Positions 29,594-38,905 are shown, counted from the stretch's first letter. The stretch: DNA of 64,000 nt from Rhodovastum sp963714255 (GCA_963714255.1 CAVQNU010000027.1:430781-494780); one strand, 5' to 3'. Numbers and translations: made by a program. Notes: a model not told the origin generated them from the letters alone.

Positions 29594-30172
29594 GTGCTGC
29601 TCTGGGTCGGCCTCGGCAATCCGGAGCCGGGCATGGCCCGGCAGCGCCACAATATCGGCTTCATGGCGCTGGACGTCATCGCCAGCCGCCACGGGTTCTC
29701 CCCGTGGCGGCAGCGCTTCAAGGGGCTGGTGGCCGAGGGCAGCGTCGGCGGCGTGCGGGTGCTCGGCCTGAAGCCGCTGACCTACATGAACGCCTCGGGC
29801 GAGAGCGTGCAGGCGGCGGCGGCGTTCTTCAAACTGGCGCCGGCGGACATCACCGCCTTTCACGACGAACTCGACCTGGTGCCGGGCAAGGTGCGGGTCA
29901 AGCGCGGCGGCGGGGCGGCGGGGCACAACGGGCTGCGCAGCATGGACCGCATGCTGGGCAGCAATGAGTACTGGCGGGTGCGCCTGGGCATCGGCCATCC
30001 CGGCGCGAAGGAACGCGTGACCGGGCACGTGCTGGGCGATTTTGCCAAGGTCGAGGTGCCGCTGCTGGTCGCAACGCTGGACGCGGTGGCCGACGCCGCG
30101 CCCCTGCTGTCCGCGGGGAAACCGGAGGAATTCATGACGCGCGTGGCGTTACTCACCCAGGACGTAGCGTAG
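29594..30172 (+). CDS. pth: Peptidyl-tRNA hydrolase
   Basis: Releases peptides from peptidyl-tRNA dropped by ribosomes. 192 residues from GTG 29594. Family motifs: VGLGNPEPGMARQRHNIGFMALD with catalytic His (in parts VGLGNPEPG, RHNIGF), KPLTYMNASGESV, FHDELDLVPGKVRVKRGGG and GHNGLRSMD. Its TAG is immediately followed by the ychF ATG, indicating coupled translation. Confidence 0.96.
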   Translation: MLLWVGLGNPEPGMARQRHNIGFMALDVIASRHGFSPWRQRFKGLVAEGSVGGVRVLGLKPLTYMNASGESVQAAAAFFKLAPADITAFHDELDLVPGKVRVKRGGGAAGHNGLRSMDRMLGSNEYWRVRLGIGHPGAKERVTGHVLGDFAKVEVPLLVATLDAVADAAPLLSAGKPEEFMTRVALLTQDVA

Positions 30173-31267
30173 ATGGGCTTCAATTGCGGCATCGTCGGCC
30201 TGCCCAACGTGGGCAAGAGCACGCTGTTCAACGCCCTGACCGCGACCGCCGCGGCGCAGGCGGCCAACTACCCGTTTTGCACCATCGAGCCGAATGTCGG
30301 CCGGGTCGCCGTGCCCGATCCGCGCCTGGACACCCTGGCGCGCATCGGCAAATCGGCCAAGACCGTGCCAACCAGCCTGGAGTTCGTCGACATCGCCGGC
30401 CTGGTGCGCGGCGCCAGCAAGGGCGAGGGACTCGGCAACCAGTTCCTCGCCAATATCCGCGAGGTGGACGCCATCGTCCATGTGCTGCGCTGCTTCGAGG
30501 ATGGCAACGTCACCCATGTGGAAGGCAGCGTCGATCCGGTCCGCGATGCCGAAACGGTCGAGACCGAGCTGATGCTGGCCGACCTGGACAGCCTGGAGAA
30601 GCGGCTGCTCGCGGCGCAGAAGAAATCCCGCGGCGGCGACAAGGAAAGCCTCGCCCAGGTCGCGCTGATGGAGCCGATCGTCGCCGCCTTGCAGGAAGGC
30701 CGCCCCGCCCGCACCGCGATCGCGCCCGCCGACGCGGAAGCCGCCAAGCGGCTGCAACTGCTGACCTCCAAGCCGGTGCTGTACGTGTGCAACGTCGAGG
30801 AAGCCGCGGCCGCCACCGGCAACGCGCATTCCGCCCGGGTGGCCGAGCGCGCCGCCGCCGAGGGGGCGCGCGCGGTGATCGTCTCCGCCGCCATCGAGGC
30901 GGAGGTCGCGCAACTGGCCGAGGCCGATCGCGGCGAATTCCTGGAAGGGCTCGGGCTGCACGATAGCGGCCTCGATCGCGTCATCCGCGCCGGCTACGGC
31001 CTGCTCGGGCTGATCACCTATTTCACCGTCGGGCCGAAGGAGGCGCGCGCCTGGACCATCGTGCGCGGCACCCGCGCGCCGCAGGCGGCCGCGGTCATTC
31101 ACAATGATTTCGAGCGTGGCTTTATTGCTTGCGAAACCATCGGCTTCCCTGACTATGTTGCCGGCAACGGCGAACAAGGCGCCAAGGAGGCCGGCCGGAT
31201 GCGGGTGGAAGGCAAGGAGTACGTCGTGCGGGACGGCGACGTATTGCTGTTCCGCTTCAATGTCTGA
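30173..31267 (+). CDS. ychF: Redox-regulated ATPase/GTPase YchF (Obg-related)
   Basis: 364 residues. P-loop GLPNVGKSTLFNALT at about 8-22, switch DIAGLVRGASKGEGLGNQFL, NxxE-type specificity region CNVEEAA (ATP-preferring), coiled-coil insertion, and a C-terminal TGS domain (TYFTVGPKEARAW...VRDGDVLLFRFNV). YchF/Ola1 modulates translation and oxidative-stress response. Starts directly at the pth stop; its stop lies in the first unit of the 15-bp tandem repeat. Confidence 0.97.
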   Translation: MGFNCGIVGLPNVGKSTLFNALTATAAAQAANYPFCTIEPNVGRVAVPDPRLDTLARIGKSAKTVPTSLEFVDIAGLVRGASKGEGLGNQFLANIREVDAIVHVLRCFEDGNVTHVEGSVDPVRDAETVETELMLADLDSLEKRLLAAQKKSRGGDKESLAQVALMEPIVAALQEGRPARTAIAPADAEAAKRLQLLTSKPVLYVCNVEEAAAATGNAHSARVAERAAAEGARAVIVSAAIEAEVAQLAEADRGEFLEGLGLHDSGLDRVIRAGYGLLGLITYFTVGPKEARAWTIVRGTRAPQAAAVIHNDFERGFIACETIGFPDYVAGNGEQGAKEAGRMRVEGKEYVVRDGDVLLFRFNV

Positions 31268-31337
31268 CAGCGCGGGGTCTGACAGCGCGGGGTCTGACAG
31301 CGCGGGGTCTGACAGCGCGGGGTCTGACAGCGCGGGA
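31263..31337. repeat. Five tandem copies of a 15-bp unit between ychF and ugd
   Basis: Unit TCTGACAGCGCGGGG, perfect four times; the fifth ends GGGA instead of GGGG. The first unit contains the ychF TGA; the fifth supplies the GGGAGAG ribosome site of ugd. Reading through gives repeated Ser-Asp-Ser-Ala-Gly. Confidence 0.97.
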
Positions 31338-31345
31338 GAGAAGTC

Positions 31346-32678
31346 TTGCATATCGCGATGATCGGCGGCGGCTATGTGGGCCTGGTCTCGGGTGCCTGCC
31401 TGGCGGAATTCGGCAACGACGTGGCGGTGGTGGAGGTTGACCCAGCCAAGCTGGCGGCGCTGCAGCAAGGCCGCATGCCGATCTTCGAACCCGGGCTGGA
31501 CCGGCTGGTCGCCGAGAACGTCGCCGCCGGGCGGCTGTCGTTCGGCAACGACATCGCCGCCGCGGTTGCCGGCGCCGAGGCCGTGTTCATCGCCGTCGGC
31601 ACCCCCTCGCGGCGCGGCGACGGCCACGCCGACCTGACTTATGTTTACGCCGCCGCCGCGCAGGTGGCGCGCGCGCTGGCCGGCTATGCGGTGATCGTGA
31701 CCAAATCGACCGTGCCGGTCGGCACCGGACGGCGGATCGCCGAAATCATCCGCGAGGCGCGGCCGGACCTGGAATTCGATGTCGCCTCCAACCCCGAATT
31801 CCTGCGCGAAGGCAGTGCCATTGGCGATTTCATGCGGCCCGACCGCGTGGTCATCGGCGCCGAGACGGAACGGGCGCGCGAGGTCATGCAGCGGCTATAC
31901 CGGCCGTTATACCTGATCGAAGCGCCGATCCTGTTCACCGCCATCGAGACCGCCGAACTCACCAAATACGCCGCCAACGCCTTCCTGGCGGCAAAAGTGA
32001 CCTTCATCAACGAAATGGCCGATCTGTGCGAGCATGTCGGCGCCGACGTGCACGACGTGGCGCGCGGCATCGGGCTGGACGGGCGGATCGGGCGCAAGTT
32101 CCTGCATCCCGGCCCCGGCTTCGGCGGCTCGTGCTTCCCCAAGGACACGCTGGCGCTGGTGCGCATCGCCCAGGACGCGGGCGCGCCTTCGCGCCTGATC
32201 GAGGCGGTGGTGGCGGTGAACGACGCCCGCAAGGCGGGCATGGCGATGCGCATCATCGCCGCCGCGGGCGGCTCGGTGCGCGGGCGCACGGTCGGCGTGC
32301 TGGGCCTGACCTTCAAACCCGAAACCGACGACATGCGCGATTCGCCCTCGCTGCCCATCGTCTCCCGGCTGGTCGAGGATGGCGCGGTGGTGCAGGCGTT
32401 CGATCCCGAGGGCATGGCGCAGGCAAGGCCGCTGCTGCCGGACAGCCGTGCGCTATTGCCGCGACGCCATGGATGCGGCGACCGGCGCGGATGTGCTGGT
32501 GGTGGTGACCGAGTGGAACGAGTTCCGCGCGCTCTCGCCCGAGCGGCTGAAGGCGGCGATGCGGGGGAATGTGCTGGTCGATCTGCGCAATGTATATGAC
32601 CCGGCGGCGATGATTGCGGCGGGCTTTGCGTATCACGGGATCGGGCGCGCCGGGGCGCTGCCCCGGACCTCGCCTTAG
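31346..32678 (+). CDS. ugd: UDP-glucose 6-dehydrogenase, frameshifted
   Basis: Oxidises UDP-glucose to UDP-glucuronate for exopolysaccharide or LPS. TTG start after GGGAGAGAAG from the tandem repeat. Rossmann MIGGGYVGLVSGACLAE, VTKSTVPVGTG, the ELTKYAANAFLAAK lysine segment and catalytic Cys in GFGGSCFPKDTLAL are intact. At 32444-32447 the frame breaks: the first frame ends as nonsense at 32599, while the next frame continues the C-terminal domain (YCRDAMDAATGADV, VVTEWNEFRALSPERL) to TAG at 32678. One extra C explains it. Repaired length about 443 residues, normal. The last 11 residues come from a repeat-like hairpin (copy G). Confidence 0.93.
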
Positions 32679-32744
32679 AGCAGCGGGCTTTCGCGCGACG
32701 GGCTTTGCCCCTGGACCCCACCGGGCTGACGCCCTCGGAACCCT
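32650..32744. repeat. Degenerate dispersed hairpin element, copy G
   Basis: CCGGGGC-GCT-GCCCCGG stem (32650-32666) inside the end of ugd, followed by GGGCTTTGCCCCTGGACCCCACC, akin to the second repeat subtype (copies L, N, R). Part of it encodes the ugd C-terminus. Confidence 0.6.
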
Positions 32745-32809
32745 GGCTGAGGAGCACTGGCCTTGCTTCCTGCCTATATCATGGGTACGGAAACAGCCGG
32801 GGGCAGACC

Positions 32810-33238
32810 ATGAGCGCATACGACACGGACATCCTGTCGTGGTCCCAGCAGCAGGCCGCACTGCTGAGGCGCCGCGCCGCCGGGGAACTGGCGAACGACG
32901 CCGCCCTGGATTGGGAAAATATCGCCGAGGAGATCGAGAGCGTGGGGCGCAGCCAGCTCAGTGCCGTTCGCTCGCTGCTGATCCAGGCTATGGCGCATGA
33001 CCTGAAGGCCGCGGCGTGGCCGCAGTGCCGCGATGTGCCGCACTGGCGGGCCGAGGCACGACGGTTCCGCCTGGACGCCGCCGAGGCGTTCGCGCCCTCT
33101 ATGCGGCAAAAGCTCGACATCGCCGATCTCTACGCCAAGGCATTGCAAGTCCTGCCGGACACCATCGACGGCCAATCGCCGCTGCCGGTGCCTCCCATCT
33201 GCCCGGTGACGCTCGACGCGCTGCTGAGCGAGCCGTAG
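32810..33238 (+). CDS. DUF29 family protein
   Basis: 142 residues, soluble, helical. DUF29 pattern: YDTDILSWSQQQAALLRR, LDWENIAEEIESVGRSQ, and a late LPDTIDGQSPLP segment. Common in cyanobacteria and proteobacteria, often in several copies; function unknown. ATG 32810 gives the standard N-terminus; ribosome site weak (GGGGCAG). Stands alone between ugd and a convergent gene. Confidence 0.88.
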   Translation: MSAYDTDILSWSQQQAALLRRRAAGELANDAALDWENIAEEIESVGRSQLSAVRSLLIQAMAHDLKAAAWPQCRDVPHWRAEARRFRLDAAEAFAPSMRQKLDIADLYAKALQVLPDTIDGQSPLPVPPICPVTLDALLSEP

Positions 33239-33260
33239 CCGGGGTGATGTCGTTTGACGC

Positions 33261-33881
33261 TCACTTATCCTTGTCGCCCGTCCCCTCCGAACCTTTCGCC
33301 ACCGGCGCGACGCGCCCGGCGCGATGATATTCCGGGTTCGGCATCATATCCGTCGCCGCCGCCATCCGGTTCGACAGGTTAAAAAACGCCGCCGTCTCGG
33401 CGATGTCGAAAATATCCTCATTGGAAAACCCATGCCCGCGCAACGCCGCGCGGTCGGCGTCATCGACCTCGTGCAGCGCCACCGTCAGCTTATGGACGAA
33501 ATCCAGCATGGCCCGCTGGCGCGCCGGCAGCTTCGCCACCCGGTAGTTGAACGCCAGCATCTCGCCAAGCTCGGCGTCGCCCGACAGCGTGCGCACCGCC
33601 GCGCCATGCGCGACCAGACAGTAGTAACACCGGTTGGCACTGGAAACGACCACCGCGATCATCTCACGCTCCAGCTTCGAAAGCCCGGATGGCGCCAGCA
33701 TGATTTCGTTATAGGTCTGCATGAAATTGCGCAGCCGCTGCGGCTTCAGGCTGTAGGCGCTGTAAACATTCGGCACAAAGCCGAGTTTCTCCACGCATTT
33801 CGCCCAGATCGCCTGCAAATCCGCGTCCAGCGCCGCTGGATCGGGCACGCCCAGGGCGGAGATATGATCGGGCTGCGGCAT
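33261..33881 (-). CDS. Carboxymuconolactone decarboxylase/AhpD-like peroxidase-related protein
   Basis: 206 residues from the ATG at 33881 behind GGAG. The active-site pattern is SSANRCYYCLVAHGAAVR, i.e. CxxC followed by His five residues on, as in AhpD-type alkylhydroperoxidases; flanked by LSKLEREMIAVVVS and FSNEDIFDIAETAAFFNLSNR (parts: DIFDIAETAAFFN). Likely a disulfide or peroxide-reducing enzyme; partner unknown. An upstream in-frame extension is repeat copy H. Confidence 0.9.
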   Translation of the reverse strand: MPQPDHISALGVPDPAALDADLQAIWAKCVEKLGFVPNVYSAYSLKPQRLRNFMQTYNEIMLAPSGLSKLEREMIAVVVSSANRCYYCLVAHGAAVRTLSGDAELGEMLAFNYRVAKLPARQRAMLDFVHKLTVALHEVDDADRAALRGHGFSNEDIFDIAETAAFFNLSNRMAAATDMMPNPEYHRAGRVAPVAKGSEGTGDKDK

Positions 33882-33905
33882 GGCGGAACTCCTGCCAAAG
33901 GAAGC

Positions 33906-33968
33906 AAGGCCAGGGCTCTGCCCTGGACCCGCCAAGGGCCGAGAGGCCCCTGGACCCCATTCCTTAAG
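33906..33968 (+). repeat. Dispersed double-hairpin 3'-end element, copy H
   Basis: CCAGGGC-TCT-GCCCTGG and AGGGGCC-type stem, ending CTTAAG, 3 bp from the ABC ATPase stop. Confidence 0.92.
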
Positions 33969-33971
33969 AAT

Positions 33972-35288
33972 CTATTCTGGCGTCTCGATGTCTTCCAGGC
34001 TGAATTGCTGCGCTTCCTCGTCGAAGCTGTACAACTCGCCGTAGCGGCCCCAGGCGATGATGGCGCGCAGCGTCTCCTCGGCGTAGTCGGGCGACATGTG
34101 GTCTTCCAGCTCGTCGCGGAAACGCACCGCCGAAGCGCGGTGGTTCCAGCGCTCGTCCAACGTGCGGCGGATCGCGGCGGCGAGCTTCACATGCGCCAGC
34201 AGCGCGGCGGCGAACAGCTTCTTGCGGTCCTCGGTGTCGGAATGGACATACTGCCGGCCGGTCTCGGTCAGCCGGATGTCGCCCTCCTCCAATTCGGCGA
34301 AGTGCAGCAGTTGCAGCGTCTCGCCGAGCGGCAGCAACTCATCGGCTTCCAGTTGCAACGACGCGGCCAGCGCCGGCAGGTCGGCCCGCCCATCATAGGG
34401 CGGGCCGGCCAGCGCCTCCATCAGCCCGGCCAGCAGGTTGGTGGAAACATGGTGCAGCCTGGCGGCGAACGGCGCATCGGCGGGCGCCACCGGTGCCGGT
34501 GCGGGCGCCGGCACCCGGCGCGTCATCACCGCATAGATTTCGTCCACCAGTTGCCGGAACGCGGGCTCTAGCCGGTTGCGCGGATGCGCGAACGGCACCC
34601 GGATCTCCTGCGCCACCCGCCCGGGGTTGGAGGCGAACACCAGGACACGGTCGCACAGCAGCACCGCCTCCTCGATATTGTGGGTCACGATCAGGATGGA
34701 CTTCACCGGCAGGCGGCGCTCCATCCACAAATCGATCAGGTCGGTGCGCAGCGTCTCGGCGGTCAGCACATCGAGCGCGCTGAACGGCTCGTCCATCAGC
34801 AGCAGGTCGGGATGCACCACCAGCGCGCGCGCCAGGCCGACGCGCTGGCGCATGCCGCCGGAAAGTTCCTTCGGATAGGCGCTCTCGTAGCCACCCAGGC
34901 CGATCAGGTCGATCGCCGCCTCGGCCCGCTGCTCGCGCTCGGCGCGCGGCACGCCCTGCGCCTCCAGCCCGAGTTCAACGTTCTCCTGCACCGTCAGCCA
35001 GGGAAACAGCGCGAAACTCTGAAACACCATGGCGATGCCGGGCGCCGGACCGCGCACCGCCTGGCCGCGCCAGATCACCTCGCCGGCAGTCGGCGCCAAC
35101 AGGCCGGAGACGATACGCAGCAAGGTCGATTTGCCCGAGCCGGAGCGGCCGAGCAACCCGACGATCTCTCCGCTTTGCAGACTCAGATTCACATCGTCCA
35201 GCACCACCAGATCGGCGCTGCTGTCCTTGTGATAGGCCTGCCGGCAGGCGCGCACCTGCAGCAGCGCCTCGGCGGCGATCGCGTCCAT
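33972..35288 (-). CDS. ABC transporter ATPase with C-terminal AAA-associated domain (nitrate/sulfonate/taurine type)
   Basis: 438 residues. NrtD/SsuB-like ATPase: Walker A GRSGSGKST (about 48-56), Q-loop VFQSFALFPW, signature LSGGMRQRVGLARAL, Walker B LLLMDEPFSALD, His switch VTHNIEEAV. A C-terminal domain of about 130 residues (from HHVSTNLLAGLMEAL) is the AAA-associated helical domain found in this importer subgroup. ATG 35288 chosen over 35294 because GGAGG spacing is right. It pairs with the permease 14 bp upstream. No binding protein nearby; substrate unknown. Confidence 0.92.
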   Translation of the reverse strand: MDAIAAEALLQVRACRQAYHKDSSADLVVLDDVNLSLQSGEIVGLLGRSGSGKSTLLRIVSGLLAPTAGEVIWRGQAVRGPAPGIAMVFQSFALFPWLTVQENVELGLEAQGVPRAEREQRAEAAIDLIGLGGYESAYPKELSGGMRQRVGLARALVVHPDLLLMDEPFSALDVLTAETLRTDLIDLWMERRLPVKSILIVTHNIEEAVLLCDRVLVFASNPGRVAQEIRVPFAHPRNRLEPAFRQLVDEIYAVMTRRVPAPAPAPVAPADAPFAARLHHVSTNLLAGLMEALAGPPYDGRADLPALAASLQLEADELLPLGETLQLLHFAELEEGDIRLTETGRQYVHSDTEDRKKLFAAALLAHVKLAAAIRRTLDERWNHRASAVRFRDELEDHMSPDYAEETLRAIIAWGRYGELYSFDEEAQQFSLEDIETPE

Positions 35289-35302
35289 CGGCATTTCCTC
35301 CC

Positions 35303-37027
35303 TCAGCCGAGCGTCGCGCGGCGGCTGGCGTAGGCATAAAGCGGCCGCCACAGCAGCCGGTTGAACACCACGACATAAAGCGACATCACCACCACGCCGA
35401 GCACGATGCGGTGAAAATCGCCGGCATCGGTGGCCTGCGCGATGTAGGCGCCCAGGCCGTGCGCCGCCAGCTTCGTGTTGCCCCAGGATGCCACTTCCGC
35501 AACGATGGCGGCATTCCAAGATCCACCCGAAGCGGTGATCGCGCCGGTGACGTAATACGGCAGGATGCCCGGAATGATCACCCGCCGCCACCACAGCAGG
35601 CCGCCGACGCGGAAATTGCTCGCCACTTCCTTCAGGTCGCCGGGAAAGGCGGCAGCGCCGGCAATGACGTTGAACAGGATGTACCATTGCGTGCCCAGCA
35701 CCATCAGCGGGGTGAGGAACACGTCCTGGTTCAGGCCGAACCGCACGATCAGCACCACGAAGGGCGGAAACAGCAAATTGGCCGGGAACGCCGCCAGAAA
35801 CTGCGCCAGCGGCTGCACCCGCCGCGCCCAGGCCGGCCGCAGTCCGAGCCACACCCCCACCGGCACCCACACCAGCGAGGCCAGCGCCATCAGCACGACC
35901 ACGCGCAGCAGCGTGATGGAACCGAGCAGCAGCGCCTCCTCCAGGTCCGACCAGGCGAGCGTGGCGGCAACGTAGTCCACCACCTGCCGCAGCGCCGCGG
36001 CAACCACGAGCGCGACCACCACGGCGAAGAAAGCATCGCCCAGGCGCGAAGACACCATTTGTGGACGCACCACGCCGGCCGGCCGGCCGAGGCGCAGGCC
36101 GGTCAGCAGGCCGAAGCCGCGCTCGACCCAATCGCCGGTCACCCGCAGCACATGGGTGCGCCGCAGCAGCGCCAGCACCCAGGGGTCCTCGGCGGTGGCC
36201 GAGGCGGTCGTTTCGAAGCGAAACCGGGCCGACCAGGCGACCAGCGGGCGGAACAGCAGTTGGTCGTACGCCAGGATCACCAGCAGCATGGCGCCGATCG
36301 CCCAGAACACCGCGGTGATGTCCTTCGCCTCCAGTGCCGCGGCCACGTAAGACCCGATGCCAGGCAGCTTCCAGGTGTTGTCGCCCAGCGTGATCGCCTC
36401 GGAGGCGACCACGAAGAACCAGCCCGCCGACATCGACAGCATGGTGTTCCACACCAGCCCCGGCATGGCGAACGGCACCTCCAGCCGCCAGAAGCGCTGC
36501 CAGGTGGTCAGGCGGAACAGCTTGGTGGCCTCGTCCAGATCGGACGGGATGGTGGTCAGCGACTGATAGAAGCTGAACGCCATATTCCAGGCCTGGCTGG
36601 TGAAAATAGCGAAGATCGCCGCCAGCTCCAGCCCCAGCACCCGGCCGGGAAACAGGCTCATGAAGAAGGCGACGGTAAAGGACAGGAAGCCCAGGATCGG
36701 CACCGACTGCAGGATATCGAGCACCGGGATCATCAGCAGCCCGGCCCGCCGGCTTTTCGCCGCCAGCGGCGCATAGGTGAAGGTGAACAGGATCGAGCAG
36801 AACAGGGCGGCGAACATGCGCAGCGTGGTGCGCACCGCATATTCCGGCAGCCGCCCGGGGTCGAGATCGATCGGCGTGGCTTCCAGTGCGTCCAGCGGCA
36901 CCAGCGTGCCGCGCGCGGCGGCAGCCATGGCGACCAGCAGCCCTACCACGCAGCATAGCGCGGCAATGTCCCACACATTCGGCAGGCGACGACCGGAGAG
37001 CGCGGCCGGGGTGGCAGTGCTTGACAT
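35303..37027 (-). CDS. ABC transporter permease with two fused membrane domains
   Basis: 574 residues carrying two BPD_transp_1 modules in one chain (about 75-275 and 335-565), each with an EAA-like loop: EATKLFRLTTWQRFWRLEVP and KEVASNFRVGGLLWWRRVIIP. At least ten membrane segments. This fused permease with the AAA-associated ATPase forms a recurrent pair in proteobacteria related to nitrate/sulfonate/bicarbonate importers. GTG at 37039 is an alternative start. Operon: permease then ATPase. Confidence 0.9.
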   Translation of the reverse strand: MSSTATPAALSGRRLPNVWDIAALCCVVGLLVAMAAAARGTLVPLDALEATPIDLDPGRLPEYAVRTTLRMFAALFCSILFTFTYAPLAAKSRRAGLLMIPVLDILQSVPILGFLSFTVAFFMSLFPGRVLGLELAAIFAIFTSQAWNMAFSFYQSLTTIPSDLDEATKLFRLTTWQRFWRLEVPFAMPGLVWNTMLSMSAGWFFVVASEAITLGDNTWKLPGIGSYVAAALEAKDITAVFWAIGAMLLVILAYDQLLFRPLVAWSARFRFETTASATAEDPWVLALLRRTHVLRVTGDWVERGFGLLTGLRLGRPAGVVRPQMVSSRLGDAFFAVVVALVVAAALRQVVDYVAATLAWSDLEEALLLGSITLLRVVVLMALASLVWVPVGVWLGLRPAWARRVQPLAQFLAAFPANLLFPPFVVLIVRFGLNQDVFLTPLMVLGTQWYILFNVIAGAAAFPGDLKEVASNFRVGGLLWWRRVIIPGILPYYVTGAITASGGSWNAAIVAEVASWGNTKLAAHGLGAYIAQATDAGDFHRIVLGVVVMSLYVVVFNRLLWRPLYAYASRRATLG

Positions 37028-37130
37028 CGGCGCGTCCACGGGCTGGGAGGAGGGGAAAGAGAAAGCGGTTCCGCGTGTTAGCCCAAGCGCTGGGCCGCAG
37101 CCAGCGGAACAGTCATGTCAGTTCGATGAC

Positions 37131-37595
37131 TCAACCTGTCGATCCGAACCCCGAAGCCCCGCGATCGGTATCACGGGAAAACGCGCCGACCACCTCGAAA
37201 TGCGGCCGAACCACCGGCACGAACAGCATTTGCGCAATGCGGTCGCCGGGTTGGATCACCACCGGTTCGCAGCCCGGCGCGCTGCGGTTCCAGACGCTGA
37301 CCATGACCGGCCCGGTATAGTCGGCATCGATCACCCCGACCAAATTGCCGATCACCAGGCCGCTGCGGTGCCCCAGGCCAGAGCGCGGCACGATCAGTGC
37401 CGCGATCAGCGGGTCGCCAATGAACACCGCAATGCCGGAGGGCACGAGTTCGGCCGCCGACTGCGGCGGCAGAACAAGCGGCGCATCGACGCAGGCGAAC
37501 AGGTCGATCGCGGCCGCCATCGCGCTCTGATAGCGCGGCAGCCCCCAGGAACGAATGCGTTCATCGAGGATCCTGACCTCGACCGTCGGGGTCAC
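37131..37595 (-). CDS. dut: dUTP diphosphatase
   Basis: Hydrolyses dUTP to dUMP, keeping uracil out of DNA. 154 residues from GTG 37595. Motifs: AAAIDLFA (1), PRSGLGHRSGLV (2), GVIDADYTGPVMV (3), PGDRIAQMLFVP (4), RGASGFGSTG (5). No ATG fits the N-terminus. It follows the deacetylase gene on the same strand, 40 bp apart. Confidence 0.95.
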   Translation of the reverse strand: MTPTVEVRILDERIRSWGLPRYQSAMAAAIDLFACVDAPLVLPPQSAAELVPSGIAVFIGDPLIAALIVPRSGLGHRSGLVIGNLVGVIDADYTGPVMVSVWNRSAPGCEPVVIQPGDRIAQMLFVPVVRPHFEVVGAFSRDTDRGASGFGSTG

Positions 37596-37635
37596 CGCAT
37601 GATCCCGAACCAGCGGAAACGCAGTCGCCCCGCGC

Positions 37636-38604
37636 TCACGCCGCCAGCGGCAACCCGTTGCGCCAGGCGACGGTGGCCGACAACGGCCAGAGGGCGAAAC
37701 CCTTGCCGTGCAGCGTCGGCAGCCAGGCTTCCAGGGCGTCGAGCGTGTGCGGCCGCGGGTGGCCGATGGCGATGCAGTGGCCGGTCCGCCGCGCATGCGC
37801 CTCGATGTCCGCCAAAGCCTTGGCGATATCGGCGGGGCTGGAGGTGTTGTCGATGAACTCGTCGCGCGCGGCAGTCGGCACCCCGGCGGCGTCGCAGCGC
37901 CGCACGCCCTGGCTGTGCGGGATCACCACGCTGTCGAGGAACAGCATCCCCTGCGACTTGGTTTCCTGCGCGACCAGTTCCATCAGTGCCGCGTCGCGGG
38001 TGGCAACCGTGCCCATGTGGTTGTTGAGCCCGACGATGCCCGGCACGGCGGCCATGGCCGCCTTCAGCCGTGCCAGATTGACCGCGGCCGGCAGGTCGAC
38101 GCGCAGCGGATCGGGGCCGACCGACGCCTCGGTGTGCGGCCCCGCCTGCATCGGCATGTGCAACGTGGTTTCGTGACCCCGGCCCACGCCCTCGGCCACC
38201 TGCTCGATCAGGCGCGGCGCGAACGGGAACCACGACAAGGTCAGCGGCCCGGGCAGCACGAGCACGCGGGCGGTGCCATTACGCAGCACGCCAAGGTCGT
38301 CGATCACAATGGTGATGGCAGGGCGGCCATCGACCGCGGGCGGGCGAATGGCGTTGCGCCGCCAGGGCGGCAGGCCGGAAACCGACGCCGGAACGGTTGG
38401 CACGGCGGCGGGAACAGCCGGCGCAAGCGCCGGCTGCATGGCAGGGCCAGCCGATGGCATGACCGCAACGGCGGCCACGTTCGGGACGGTCGGCACCGGC
38501 TCCGCGACGGGGCTGGACTGGCCGAATCCCAGTTTCCAGCCGACCGCACCGGCCGACATCGTTGCCAAGCCACCCAAAACCAGCCGCCGACCACCGATCG
38601 CCAT
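37636..38604 (-). CDS. Divergent polysaccharide deacetylase (YibQ/DUF610 family)
   Basis: 322 residues. N-terminal membrane anchor or signal (RRLVLGGLATMSAGAVGWK), a Pro/Ala/Val-rich linker, then the catalytic-like domain: ITIVIDDLGVLRN (Asp-Asp), HMPMQA, VGLNNHMG, and IGHPRPHTLDALEAWLP. These correspond to divergent polysaccharide deacetylase motifs; exported, periplasmic. Exact substrate unknown. ATG 38604 follows GGAGGG. Confidence 0.92.
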   Translation of the reverse strand: MAIGGRRLVLGGLATMSAGAVGWKLGFGQSSPVAEPVPTVPNVAAVAVMPSAGPAMQPALAPAVPAAVPTVPASVSGLPPWRRNAIRPPAVDGRPAITIVIDDLGVLRNGTARVLVLPGPLTLSWFPFAPRLIEQVAEGVGRGHETTLHMPMQAGPHTEASVGPDPLRVDLPAAVNLARLKAAMAAVPGIVGLNNHMGTVATRDAALMELVAQETKSQGMLFLDSVVIPHSQGVRRCDAAGVPTAARDEFIDNTSSPADIAKALADIEAHARRTGHCIAIGHPRPHTLDALEAWLPTLHGKGFALWPLSATVAWRNGLPLAA

Positions 38605-38841
38605 ATCGCCCTCCTTCGTTGTCAGGGCAGTCCCCCGCCCGCAGACACGCAACAGCGCATCAACGACCTCACCCGGTCCACCGATAATTTACCGTCTGGC
38701 CGGTATTATATGCGTGATTCTGGGCGTTTTCCAAGGCCGCCGCAAGGGCTTGGCGGAGTTGGTGGAGACGATGCATCAAGATTTCGTTTGCGTGTGGCGC
38801 AGGGATCAGCATGTGGCGCAGGGCAATCAGATGAAGGAAGG

Positions 38842-38905
38842 AAGGCCAGGGCTCCGCCCTGGACCCGCCAAGGGGCAGTGGCCCCTTGGAACCCATTACT
38901 TTTAG
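38842..38905 (+). repeat. Dispersed double-hairpin 3'-end element, copy I
   Basis: CCAGGGC-TCC-GCCCTGG and CCAAGGGGC-AGTG-GCCCCTTGG stems; ends TTTTAG instead of CTTAAG. It abuts a 69-bp palindrome and mirrors copy J. Confidence 0.9.

Noticed and set aside
31263..31337. Tandem repeats as a CRISPR array
   Set aside because: Units are contiguous without spacers.
31104..31361. Frame through the 15-bp repeats with SDSAG units
   Set aside because: Overlaps the end of ychF in another frame; product not plausible by itself.
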